From: Anaeromyxobacter diazotrophicus
Lineage (GTDB): Bacteria; Myxococcota; Myxococcia; Myxococcales; Anaeromyxobacteraceae
Direction of reading: 5' to 3'
Length of the DNA: 64,000 nt
Assembly (NCBI RefSeq): GCF_013340205.1
Contig: NZ_BJTG01000001.1
Coordinates: 496,001-560,000 of the forward strand
Part shown: positions 30,889 to 38,211 of the stretch, piece by piece
Numbering within the stretch: the first letter of the stretch is position 1
Layout: each line of letters begins with the position of its first letter
Notes under the pieces: model-generated
The model's database searches: none
What the model was told of the DNA's origin: nothing
Seen by the model: only the letters and a program-made list of their open reading frames with translations
Translations under genes and position numbers: made by a program

Positions 30889-32244
30889 TCACCTCCGGGG
30901 CGCGGTGAGGGCCTTCACCCGCTCCGGCGGGTAGCCCAGCGCCTCGAAGTCCAGGGCGCCGCCGGCGCGGTGGCACGCGTCGCACGCGAGCGCCTGGGCC
31001 TTCGGCGCCACCTGGTGGTTGAGCGAGAAGAGCATCGACTCCTCCACGCCCTTCACGGCGCCGCTGAACTCCTGCTTCGTGTCCTCGGCGCCCTTCCGCG
31101 CCGCGGCGAGGGGATCGCCCTTCACCGCGTACAGCCCGGCCTTGATGAAGACCGGCTTCCCGGTGCGCGCGTCCCCGACCACGGTGTAGGTGGCGCGCTT
31201 CCAGGGGTAGATCTTCGCCGCCGGGTCCGCGCGATCGCCGAGCGGCTCGGGCGGGACCGTCATCTTCCGGTTCCACCAGCGGTACTCCGGCCGCACCCCG
31301 CTCGCCAGCTGGTTCGCCGGGCCGTAGAGCCCGGTCTTCTCGTTCAGGACGGGCTTCGTCCAGTCGCGGCGCACCACGGTCGGGAACTTCGGATCGCGCG
31401 CGATGGCGGGGATGTGGCACGTCTGGCAGGCGAGCCGCGCCGCGTGCCGCGTCAGGGTGGCGGCGTCGGCGCCGCGGTGGACGTCGGGGGCGTGACAGCC
31501 CGAGCAGGCGACCGCCACCTCCGGCGCCTCGTTCGCCTTGATGTCGGCGCCGCCGGCGGTGCGGTGGTTCTTCGTGGGGTGGCAGTCCACGCAGCCGATC
31601 CCCTTCGCGAGGTGCACGTCCACCGCGGGGGAGGTGGGCGCGACGCCGTGCTTCGCGTTGGGACCGCCGCCGGCGCCCAGGTGACAGCGCTGGCACATGT
31701 CGTCGGTGGGCCGCCGCACGGCGCGGGCCGCCGCGAGCACGTCCACCCCTTCGGCCGGACGGATCTCGAACTTGTCGCCCTGCTTCACGACCGTCCGGCG
31801 GTAGCCGGGCGCGTGGCAGAGGAGGCAGTCCACGTTCTCCTCGTCCGCCTGGGAGAGCTTCTCGACCGGGTTCGGCTTGGCGCCGAGCCCCGGGTGACAC
31901 TGAACGCAGCCACCTGGCTGCGCCGGCTTCGTGGCGTCGCTGGGCTGGAGGACCCCGGCCCAGTTATGCCCGACCACCGTGGCCGGCGGGGCTCAGTAGC
32001 TCACCATCATGCCGGCCGACTTCGCCTGCTGCGCGTTGGCGAGGAACGGCGCCGGCGCCTGCTGCTGGTAGTGCAGGCTGGTGACGAAGTCCTTCACCTG
32101 CTTCTCGTGGCAGCGCGCGCAGGTCCGCGTTCCCTCGTACGCCGCGATCGCGGCGTGCTTCGCCTCGGCGTCCGCCGCTCCTCGGGCGCTGCCCGCCGCC
32201 GCGACGAGCGTGAGCGCTCCCAACACTCGGGTCCAGCTCGGCAT
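30889..32244 (-). CDS. Octaheme c-type cytochrome with in-frame TGA (selenoprotein candidate)
   Basis: A 451-codon frame with one internal TGA at codon 84 (31993-31995). Before it are a signal peptide and haem motif 1 (CARCH, residues 42-46). After it, in the same frame, come seven more CxxCH motifs: CVQCH, CLLCH, CQRCH, CVDCH, CSGCH, CQTCH and CDACH. The eight haems suggest the octaheme tetrathionate-reductase-like group of periplasmic reductases. Around the TGA the protein reads MMVSY-stop-APPATVVGHNW; codon use and similarity to the rest continue, so this is a single gene. Readings are selenocysteine insertion, a nonsense mutation (TGG to TGA) or a sequencing error. A small hairpin follows the TGA. 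A strong GAGGAGG precedes the ATG. From memory, a related family is annotated as (seleno)protein ExtKL. Confidence 0.75.
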
Positions 32245-32417
32245 GTCCCCTCCTCGGCCAGTGTGGCGCTCGCGAGAGCGAGCCTCTTCTCGGGAGCCAC
32301 CTGGCGGAGGGGAGGTTTCGTGCGTTTTTGTCGCACCCGTGGATGATGGAGGGGCTCGAATCGAAAGGCCCCTCCCCGGCTCCCACCGGCGTCGGGCACC
32401 GCCCCGACGACTCCACC

Positions 32418-32609
32418 ATGCCCATCTACGAATACGCCTGCGAGCAGTGCCACGAGGTCTTCGAGGAGCTCGTGGTCCGGAGGTCCGACGAGGGCGAGGT
32501 GCGCTGCCCGGCGTGCAGCAGCGCCACCGTCGCCCGGGTGATGTCGAAGCCGGCCCAGTCCAGGTCCGGCGGCAGCTCGGCCGGCGGCGGGTGCGGGCCC
32601 GTCGGCTGA
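32418..32609 (+). CDS. FmdB-type zinc-ribbon protein
   Basis: A 63-residue protein starting MPIYEYACEQC, the signature of the FmdB/CxxC_CxxC_SSSS family. Two CxxC pairs (CEQC and CPAC) should bind zinc, and a flexible Gly/Ser tail follows. The role of these very common small proteins is not established; some are described as regulators. The ATG at 32418 gives the family N-terminus; an in-frame ATG earlier adds only unrelated sequence. No ribosome site is seen. It is divergent from the octaheme cytochrome gene. Confidence 0.88.
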   Translation: MPIYEYACEQCHEVFEELVVRRSDEGEVRCPACSSATVARVMSKPAQSRSGGSSAGGGCGPVG

Positions 32610-32651
32610 GGCCTCTAGCGTCGCCCGGTCGGGCGACCCGAAAGCTCCTGG

Positions 32652-33425
32652 CTAGTGCGCGGCCGCGGCGGGCTCGGCGGCGGGCGCGGGCGCCGGCGCG
32701 GGCTCGTCCGCGGCGGTGAGCGCGATCTCGATCCGCCGGTTCTGGCTGCGCCCCTCGACCGAGTCGTTGCCGGCCAGCGGCCGGTACTCGGAGAAGCCCA
32801 TCGCGCCCAGGATGGCCGGCGCGACCCCCTTCGACTGCAGGTAGCGCACCACCGTCACCGCGCGCGCCGCCGACAGGTCCCAGTTGTCCTTGAAGCCGGA
32901 CTTGCTGCCGGTCGGGACGTCGTCGGTGTAGCCCGCCACCACCACGTTCTTGCCCTTCAGGTTCGCGAACGCCTGCGCCACCGCGTCGAGCGCCCCGCGC
33001 CCCTCCTTGCCGAGCGCGGTCGAGCCGGAGGCGAACAGGACCTTGTCCTTGAGCTTCACGGTCATCTTCCCGCGCAGCTCCGAGATCTCCACCTGCCCGC
33101 TCGCGATCTGGCCCTGCAGCGAGGCGGTGAGCTGCTCGTACTGGGCGCTCTTCGCCTCGAGCGCGCCCTTCTCCTGCTGCAGCTTGGTCGAGGAGGCCTC
33201 GAGCTCGGCGATCTTCGCGTCCCGGGCCGCGAGCTGCTGCTTCGCGTCGGCGAGCTGCTTCTCGACCCCGCCGAGCTTCTGCTCGAGGGCGGCCGTCTTC
33301 TCCGACTCGCCCTGGTACTTCTGGCGGAACTGCTCGGCGTCGCGCTGCTGCGCCGCGAACTCGTCCTTCGAGACGCCGCAGCCGGCGAGGGCAGCGAGGG
33401 AGACGGCGATCAGGGTCCTACGCAT
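32652..33425 (-). CDS. OmpA-family lipoprotein with coiled coil
   Basis: A 257-residue envelope protein. The lipoprotein signal MRRTLIAVSLAALAGC ends in the lipobox LAGC; a coiled coil of about 100 residues follows (about 25-125), then an OmpA/MotB peptidoglycan-binding domain with LFASGSTAL, VAGYTDDVP, NWDLSAARAVTVVRYL and GRSQNRRIEI. The Ala/Pro-rich tail is typical of this genome. It should tether the outer membrane to peptidoglycan. GAGGAGG precedes the ATG at 33425, and the longer frame upstream has no conserved content. It is divergent from the NSS transporter. Confidence 0.9.
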   Translation of the reverse strand: MRRTLIAVSLAALAGCGVSKDEFAAQQRDAEQFRQKYQGESEKTAALEQKLGGVEKQLADAKQQLAARDAKIAELEASSTKLQQEKGALEAKSAQYEQLTASLQGQIASGQVEISELRGKMTVKLKDKVLFASGSTALGKEGRGALDAVAQAFANLKGKNVVVAGYTDDVPTGSKSGFKDNWDLSAARAVTVVRYLQSKGVAPAILGAMGFSEYRPLAGNDSVEGRSQNRRIEIALTAADEPAPAPAPAAEPAAAAH

Positions 33426-33529
33426 CGAGACCTCCTCGTGATGGGTTGGAGTCGGCGCCGTCTTACCGCTCCCGCGCCGGGGCGTCGAGCGCACGGCAGC
33501 CAAGCCCCCGGTCTGCGGCAAGTTTTTCT

Positions 33530-33559
33530 TTGACACACCCCGCCCGGGACGAGGAGGCT
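33530..33559 (+). promoter_or_regulatory. Possible promoter of the NSS transporter gene
   Basis: A T-rich tract is followed by a perfect -35 TTGACA (33530-33535). After 18 bases GAGGCT (33554-33559) resembles the TAGGCT-type -10 elements seen elsewhere here. The -35 is convincing; the -10 is weak. Confidence 0.4.
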
Positions 33560-33598
33560 ACGGCGGCTTCAGCCCCGCGCAGCGCCCCAGGAGCACGC

Positions 33599-34966
33599 AT
33601 GGCACCCCAGCCGAACGACACCCGCGACACCTTCGCCTCGACGCTCGGCGCCTTCACCGCCACCGTCGGCTCGGCCATCGGCCTCGGGAACATCTGGAAG
33701 TTCCCCTACCTGACCGGGTCGAACGGAGGCGCCGCCTTCGTGCTCACTTACCTGCTCGCGGTGGCGCTGGTGGGGGTGCCGGTGATGGTGGTGGAGCACG
33801 TCATCGGCCGCCGGATGCGGCTCGACGCGGTCCGCGCCTACCGCAAGGTCGTCCCGCACCAGCCGTACTGGCAGGTCATCGGCTGGGCGGGGCTCGCCTC
33901 CGCCGTCCTCATCATGGCCTTCTACACGGACGTCGCCGGCTGGGTGTTCGCCTACGTGTGGAAGTCGGCCGCCGCCGCCGTGGCCGGCCGGACGCTCGCG
34001 CCGCAGGAGTTCGGGGCGCTGGCGAGCGGCACGGTGGAGCCCATCGCGTGGCAGCTCGGCGTGCTCGTCCTCACCACCGGCATCATCGCCGCCGGGGTGT
34101 CGCAGGGCATCGAGAAGGTCACCAAGGCGCTCATGCCGCTCCTGTTCGCGCTGCTCCTCGTCTGCGACGTCCGCGCGCTGACGCTGCCCGGCTCCACGGC
34201 CGGCGTCGCGTACCTCTTCCGCCCCGACCTGTCGAAGCTCTCGGGCGCGGTGCTCCTGTCGGCGCTGGGGCTCGCCTTCTTCAAGCTCTCGCTCGGCATG
34301 GGGACCATGACCACCTACGGCTCCTACCTGCCGGACCGCGTCCGCATCGTGCCGAACGCCGCGCGGGTGGCGCTGGCCGACACCGCCATCTCGCTCCTCG
34401 CCGGCCTCGCCATCTTCCCGGCCGTCTTCGCCTTCGGCGGGACCCCCGCCGGCGGCCCCGGGCTACTCTTCGCCACCATCCCGCTCATCTTCAGCAAGAT
34501 GCCGCTCGGCGGCCTGTTCACGGTGGTCTTCTTCGTGCTCACCGCCATCGCCACCATCGGCGCGATGGTGAGCCTCATCGAGGTGCCGGTCGCCTTCCTG
34601 GTGGAGAAGGGGCACGTCCGGCGCCCGGTGGCCGCGGCGCTCACCGGCGCCGCCATGTTCGCGCTCGGCGTCACCGCCACCCTCTCGCAGAGCCCGGTGC
34701 TCTCGGGCGTGAAGCTCTTCGGGAAGAGCTTCTTCGACCTGTACGACTTCCTCTCCTCGAACGTGCTCCTGCCGGTGGGCGGCCTCGCCATCGCGGTGGT
34801 CGGCGGCTGGCTCGTCTCGCGGACCGAGTTCATGCAGGAGCTCGACAAGGGGTACGCCGGGGTGCCGTGGCACGGGCGCGCCGTCTACGCCTTCGTCCGG
34901 TACGTCGCGCCGGGGCTCATCCTCCTCATCCTGCTCTCGAGCCTGGGCGCGATCGGGCCGGGGTAG
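33599..34966 (+). CDS. Neurotransmitter:sodium symporter family transporter
   Basis: A 455-residue membrane protein of the NSS (SNF) family, the bacterial relatives of LeuT and MhsT, which import amino acids or related solutes with Na+. The signature region is clear: ATVGSAIGLGNIWKFPYLTG with the sodium-site residues, NGGAAF, then VEHVIGRR, and about eleven to twelve membrane helices. CAGGAG precedes the ATG at 33599. The substrate cannot be told from the sequence. It is not in an operon with a recognisable partner; the PAP2 gene downstream seems to have its own start signals. Confidence 0.92.
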   Translation: MAPQPNDTRDTFASTLGAFTATVGSAIGLGNIWKFPYLTGSNGGAAFVLTYLLAVALVGVPVMVVEHVIGRRMRLDAVRAYRKVVPHQPYWQVIGWAGLASAVLIMAFYTDVAGWVFAYVWKSAAAAVAGRTLAPQEFGALASGTVEPIAWQLGVLVLTTGIIAAGVSQGIEKVTKALMPLLFALLLVCDVRALTLPGSTAGVAYLFRPDLSKLSGAVLLSALGLAFFKLSLGMGTMTTYGSYLPDRVRIVPNAARVALADTAISLLAGLAIFPAVFAFGGTPAGGPGLLFATIPLIFSKMPLGGLFTVVFFVLTAIATIGAMVSLIEVPVAFLVEKGHVRRPVAAALTGAAMFALGVTATLSQSPVLSGVKLFGKSFFDLYDFLSSNVLLPVGGLAIAVVGGWLVSRTEFMQELDKGYAGVPWHGRAVYAFVRYVAPGLILLILLSSLGAIGPG

Positions 34967-35036
34967 GCGCGGTGGGGCGGCGCGCGGACCGCCCGGGACA
35001 GCCCCGTTCGCCTGCCGCGGCGCGGTCCGGGTGCGC

Positions 35037-35042
35037 GAAGAT
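35037..35042 (+). promoter_or_regulatory. Weak -10-like hexamer before the PAP2 gene
   Basis: GAAGAT ends six bases before the GTG at 35049, the same offset as in the other candidate leaderless genes. It departs from the TA...T pattern at the first base, so support is weaker. Confidence 0.25.
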
Positions 35043-35048
35043 GGCGCG

Positions 35049-35855
35049 GTGCTCGCGCCCCTGCTCGGCCTGCTCCTCGCGACCGCCCCGATGGACCTGC
35101 CCGGCGCGGCGCCCGCTCCGGCGGCCGCGGACGGCGGCGCGGGTCCGGCCGGCGCGCCGCTCCAGGTCTACCGGCTCCGCCCGGCGCTCGACGCCGCGGT
35201 CATGAGCGTCTCGGCCCTCGCCATCTCGGTCCCGTCCCTGCTGGCCTCGGAGATCATCCGCCGGCGCTGTCCCTGCGACCCCTCGGAGCTCCCCAGCTTC
35301 GACCGCGGGGCCGTCGGCAACCACGACGCGGCCGCGGACGTGACGAGCGACGTCACCGCGGTGCTCGCCATGGCCGGCCCGCCGCTCCTCGATCTGCTCG
35401 ACGTGGGCGCCGGCGAGGCGCTGTACACGGACGCGGCGGTCTTCGCGGAGACGCTGCTCGTCAACGGTGCGCTGGTCGAGATCGCGAAGTACGCCGTCCA
35501 GCGCCCGCTGCCGCGCACCTACGCCAGCGACCCGTCGCTCGTGAACGCCCCGGGCGGCTACCGCTCGTTCTACTCGGGCCACACCTCCACCGTGTTCGCG
35601 GCCCTGACCGCGTCCGCCATGACCCTGCGGCTGCGGTACGGCGAGCGCTGGTGGCCCTGGACGGTCGCCGGGGCGGTGGGGGCGAGCGTGGCGGTCGAGC
35701 GGGTCGCGGCGGGGCGCCACTTCCCGAGCGACGTGGCGGTGGGCGCGGTGGCCGGGACGGCCGTCGGCGTGCTCATCCCGTGGCTCCACGCCGAGGCGTC
35801 CCCGGTCGCGCTGGTGCCGGCGCCCCACGGCCTCGGGCTCGCGTTCCGGAACTGA
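35049..35855 (+). CDS. PAP2-family phosphatase, exported
   Basis: A 268-residue PAP2/acid-phosphatase-fold protein. The three phosphatase motifs are KYAVQRPLPR, the SFYSGHTS block and RVAAGRHFPSDV, so the active site is complete. The start at 35049 (GTG) puts the hydrophobic signal LAPLLGLLLATAP directly at the N-terminus; a GTG at 35031 would add six charged residues. Two hydrophobic stretches (about residues 45-70 and 190-215) may be membrane helices. It probably dephosphorylates a lipid or small phosphoester in the envelope. The antiporter gene starts 15 bases downstream. Confidence 0.88.
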   Translation: MLAPLLGLLLATAPMDLPGAAPAPAAADGGAGPAGAPLQVYRLRPALDAAVMSVSALAISVPSLLASEIIRRRCPCDPSELPSFDRGAVGNHDAAADVTSDVTAVLAMAGPPLLDLLDVGAGEALYTDAAVFAETLLVNGALVEIAKYAVQRPLPRTYASDPSLVNAPGGYRSFYSGHTSTVFAALTASAMTLRLRYGERWWPWTVAGAVGASVAVERVAAGRHFPSDVAVGAVAGTAVGVLIPWLHAEASPVALVPAPHGLGLAFRN

Positions 35856-35870
35856 GGCGCGACCGCTCCC

Positions 35871-37349
35871 GTGCCCACCCCCGAGCCCGCCACCACCGCA
35901 GTCGCGCTCCTCGCGGCGGCCATCCTGCTCGTGCTGAGCGCGCTCGTCAGCCGGACCTCGATCCGCGTCGGGCTGCCGCTCCCGCTGGCGTTCCTGGCGC
36001 TCGGCATGGCCGCCGGCTCCGAGGGGCTGGGCGGCATCCGCTTCTCCGACTACGGCCTCGCCTTCCGGCTCGGGACGGTGGCGCTCGCGCTCATCCTCTT
36101 CGACGGCGGGCTCAACACGCCCGTCCGCGCCCTGCGCGCCGCCGCCGGGCCGGCCGGGGTGCTCGCGACGGTGGGCGTGGCCGGGGTCGCGCTCGCCGCG
36201 GCGGGGGGCGCCCGCCTCGTCGGCCTGCCCTGGCCGCACGCGCTGGTGTTCGGCGCGGTGGTCTCCTCGACCGACGCGGCGTCGGTCTTCGCCGTGCTGC
36301 GCGGCGGCGGGATCCAGCTCAAGCACCGCGTGGCGCAGGTGCTGGAGGTCGAGTCGGGGCTGAACGACCCGATGGCGGTCATTCTCACCTTCGCCCTCAC
36401 CCGCATGCTCGCCTCGGGCGAGCCGCCGGGCCTGGCGCTCCTGGGCGAGACGCTGCTGCAGGTGGTGGTCGGCGCCGGCCTGGGCGTGGCCCTCGGCCTG
36501 GGCGGGCGGATGCTCCTGTGGCGGGCGCGCCTCACCTCGAGCGGGCTCTACCCGGTGCTGACGCTCGCCATCGCGCTGGCGGCCTTCTCGCTGCCGACGC
36601 TGCTCCGGGGCAGCGGCTTCCTGGCCGTGTTCGTGGCGGGCTCGGTGCTCGGCGAGCGCGCCCTGCCCCACCAGACCGGCATCCGCCGCGTGCACGACGC
36701 GCTCGCCTGGGTGGGGCAGATCGGCATGTTCCTCGTGCTCGGGCTGCTCGTCTTCCCGTCGCGGCTCGTGCCCATCGCGCTCGAGAGCGTGCTGCTCGCG
36801 CTCTTCCTCGCCTTCGTGGCGCGGCCGCTGGTGGTGGTCGCCTGCCTCGCGCCGTTCCGCTTCCCGGCGCGCGAGGCGCTCTACATCGGCTGGGTGGGGC
36901 TGCGCGGGGCGGTGCCGATCATCCTGGCGGTCTTCCCGGTGCTGGCGGGGGCGCCGGGCGCCGAGCGGATCTTCGACGTGGTCTTCTTCGTGGTGGTGGT
37001 GAACGCGCTCGTGCCGGGCTGGACGGTGCGGTGGCTGGCGCGCCGCATCGGGCTGGAGGAGCAGCGGGCGCCCACGCCGGGCGCCGTCCTCGAGATCAGC
37101 TCCGCGGTGCCGGTCGACGGGGAGATCCTGTCCTTCTACGTCTCGGGGGCGAGCGCCGTGGCCGGCTCGGCCGTCTCCGAGCTGCCCTTCCCGGCCGGCA
37201 CGCGGGTGCTGCTCGTGGCGCGCGAGCGGCAGATCGTGGCCCCGAAGGGCTCGACCGTGCTCCAGCCCGGCGACCACGTCCACGTCTTCTGCGAGCCCGG
37301 CGAGAAGGGGCTGGTCCAGCTCCTCTTCGGCGCGGAGGAGACGGAGTAG
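35871..37349 (+). CDS. K+/H+ (Na+/H+) antiporter, CPA1 type with TrkA-C domain
   Basis: A 492-residue cation:proton antiporter like NhaP2/CvrA. About twelve membrane helices carry the ion-binding segments VVSSTDAASVFAVL and ESGLNDPMAVIL, then GLRGAVPIILA. A C-terminal soluble part (about residues 400-490) is TrkA-C-like, a usual site of regulation by nucleotides or ions. The GTG start gives the normal N-terminus. It follows the PAP2 gene by 15 bases and may share its transcript. Cation choice (K+ or Na+) is not decided by the sequence; the soluble tail favours the K+-type NhaP2 group. Confidence 0.9.
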   Translation: MPTPEPATTAVALLAAAILLVLSALVSRTSIRVGLPLPLAFLALGMAAGSEGLGGIRFSDYGLAFRLGTVALALILFDGGLNTPVRALRAAAGPAGVLATVGVAGVALAAAGGARLVGLPWPHALVFGAVVSSTDAASVFAVLRGGGIQLKHRVAQVLEVESGLNDPMAVILTFALTRMLASGEPPGLALLGETLLQVVVGAGLGVALGLGGRMLLWRARLTSSGLYPVLTLAIALAAFSLPTLLRGSGFLAVFVAGSVLGERALPHQTGIRRVHDALAWVGQIGMFLVLGLLVFPSRLVPIALESVLLALFLAFVARPLVVVACLAPFRFPAREALYIGWVGLRGAVPIILAVFPVLAGAPGAERIFDVVFFVVVVNALVPGWTVRWLARRIGLEEQRAPTPGAVLEISSAVPVDGEILSFYVSGASAVAGSAVSELPFPAGTRVLLVARERQIVAPKGSTVLQPGDHVHVFCEPGEKGLVQLLFGAEETE

Positions 37350-37488
37350 CGCGTCCTCCCGCCGCCGGGGCTGCGCGTTCTCGCCGCGCCCCGGGCTCCC
37401 GGCGATCGGGGTCCCTCGCACCGGGACGCTTCCCGTTTTAGACGCGGTGCGCCATGATTCTCCAGTCTGCCCGGAGGGGGCGCACCGG

Positions 37489-38202
37489 ATGAACGCGCAC
37501 GTGGTCTACAGGGGCGAGCTGAGAGGCGGCCTGGGGGAGGCGCCTCGCGCGATCGCCACCTGCCTCGTCGACCTCGGGCTCCCCTGCCACCTCGCGTGCG
37601 CCGTCTGCTGGCGCGCGGGACCGCCCCAGGTCGGCGGGCTCGCCGCCGCGCGCAACCACCTCCTCGCCGCCGCGAGCTGCGCGCCGGCCGAGCGGCTGCG
37701 CGCCGTCTTCTACGGCGGCGACGTCTTCACCGCCCCGCACGCGTTCGCGGCGTTGCTGGCCGACGCCGGCGCCGCCTGCGAGGAGCACGGTCGCGCGCTG
37801 GAGGCGCTCGTCCTCTCGGACGGGGTGGGATGGACCGGCGAGGCCGTCAGAGATCTCGCCCGGCGAGGGGTCCGCCTGGTGCAGGTGACGCTCGAAGGGC
37901 GGGCGGAGGTGCACGACCGGCAGCGCCCGCTCGCCGGCGGGGCCGGCAGCTTCTCGCACATCCTCGCGTCGCTGCGGCGGCGCGGGGGGATGCCCGTCGT
38001 GGTCAGGATGAACGCGCTGGCGGGCGACGGCGAGGTGGACGCGCTCGCCGGGGTCCTCGACCGCGAGGGGCTGTTCGGCGGCGAGAACCCGGTCCGGCTC
38101 TTCGTGTCGCCCCCGGCCCCGTACCGCGAGCAGGTGCTGGAGCTGCTCGAGCTGGTCGAGCAGGTCCCGGCCGCCGCGCGGGCCGACCCGGCCCGTGCAT
38201 AG
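37489..38202 (+). CDS. Short radical-SAM protein
   Basis: A 237-residue protein with the CxxxCxxC cluster motif (CHLACAVC, Cys33, Cys37 and Cys40), a GG motif as VFYGGDVF, and strands matching the radical-SAM core up to about strand six (VTLEGRAEVHDRQRPLAGG, PVVVRMNALAGD). There is no SPASM or other C-terminal cluster domain. The sequence around VTLEGRAEVHD resembles anaerobic-maturase and peptide-modifying enzymes. A strong GGAGGGGG precedes the ATG at 37489. Its stop codon is part of the proposed -10 hexamer of the next gene, otsAB. The substrate is unknown; no obvious precursor peptide is next to it. Confidence 0.72.
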   Translation: MNAHVVYRGELRGGLGEAPRAIATCLVDLGLPCHLACAVCWRAGPPQVGGLAAARNHLLAAASCAPAERLRAVFYGGDVFTAPHAFAALLADAGAACEEHGRALEALVLSDGVGWTGEAVRDLARRGVRLVQVTLEGRAEVHDRQRPLAGGAGSFSHILASLRRRGGMPVVVRMNALAGDGEVDALAGVLDREGLFGGENPVRLFVSPPAPYREQVLELLELVEQVPAAARADPARA

Positions 38203-38205
38203 CTT
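38200..38205 (+). promoter_or_regulatory. -10-like hexamer six bases before the otsAB start
   Basis: TAGCTT contains the stop codon of the radical-SAM gene and ends six bases before the GTG of otsAB, suggesting a leaderless transcript beginning at that GTG. The same hexamer occurs upstream of icd and hypF. Confidence 0.45.
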
Positions 38206-38211
38206 CCGGCG

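Noticed and set aside
31970-31992. Treating the hairpin after the TGA as proof of a SECIS element
   Set aside because: GC-rich sequence forms such hairpins easily and the loop is closer to the TGA than usual; it is only supportive.
31978-32010. Two separate genes, a short monoheme cytochrome and a heptaheme cytochrome starting at GTG 31977
   Set aside because: Both frames are in phase, the second lacks a signal peptide and ribosome site, and the pair together makes one exported octaheme protein. A single gene with a recoded or mutated TGA explains this better.
37447-37488. GTG start at 37447 for the radical-SAM protein
   Set aside because: The ATG at 37489 has GGAGGGGG at good distance, and the extra residues show no conserved feature.
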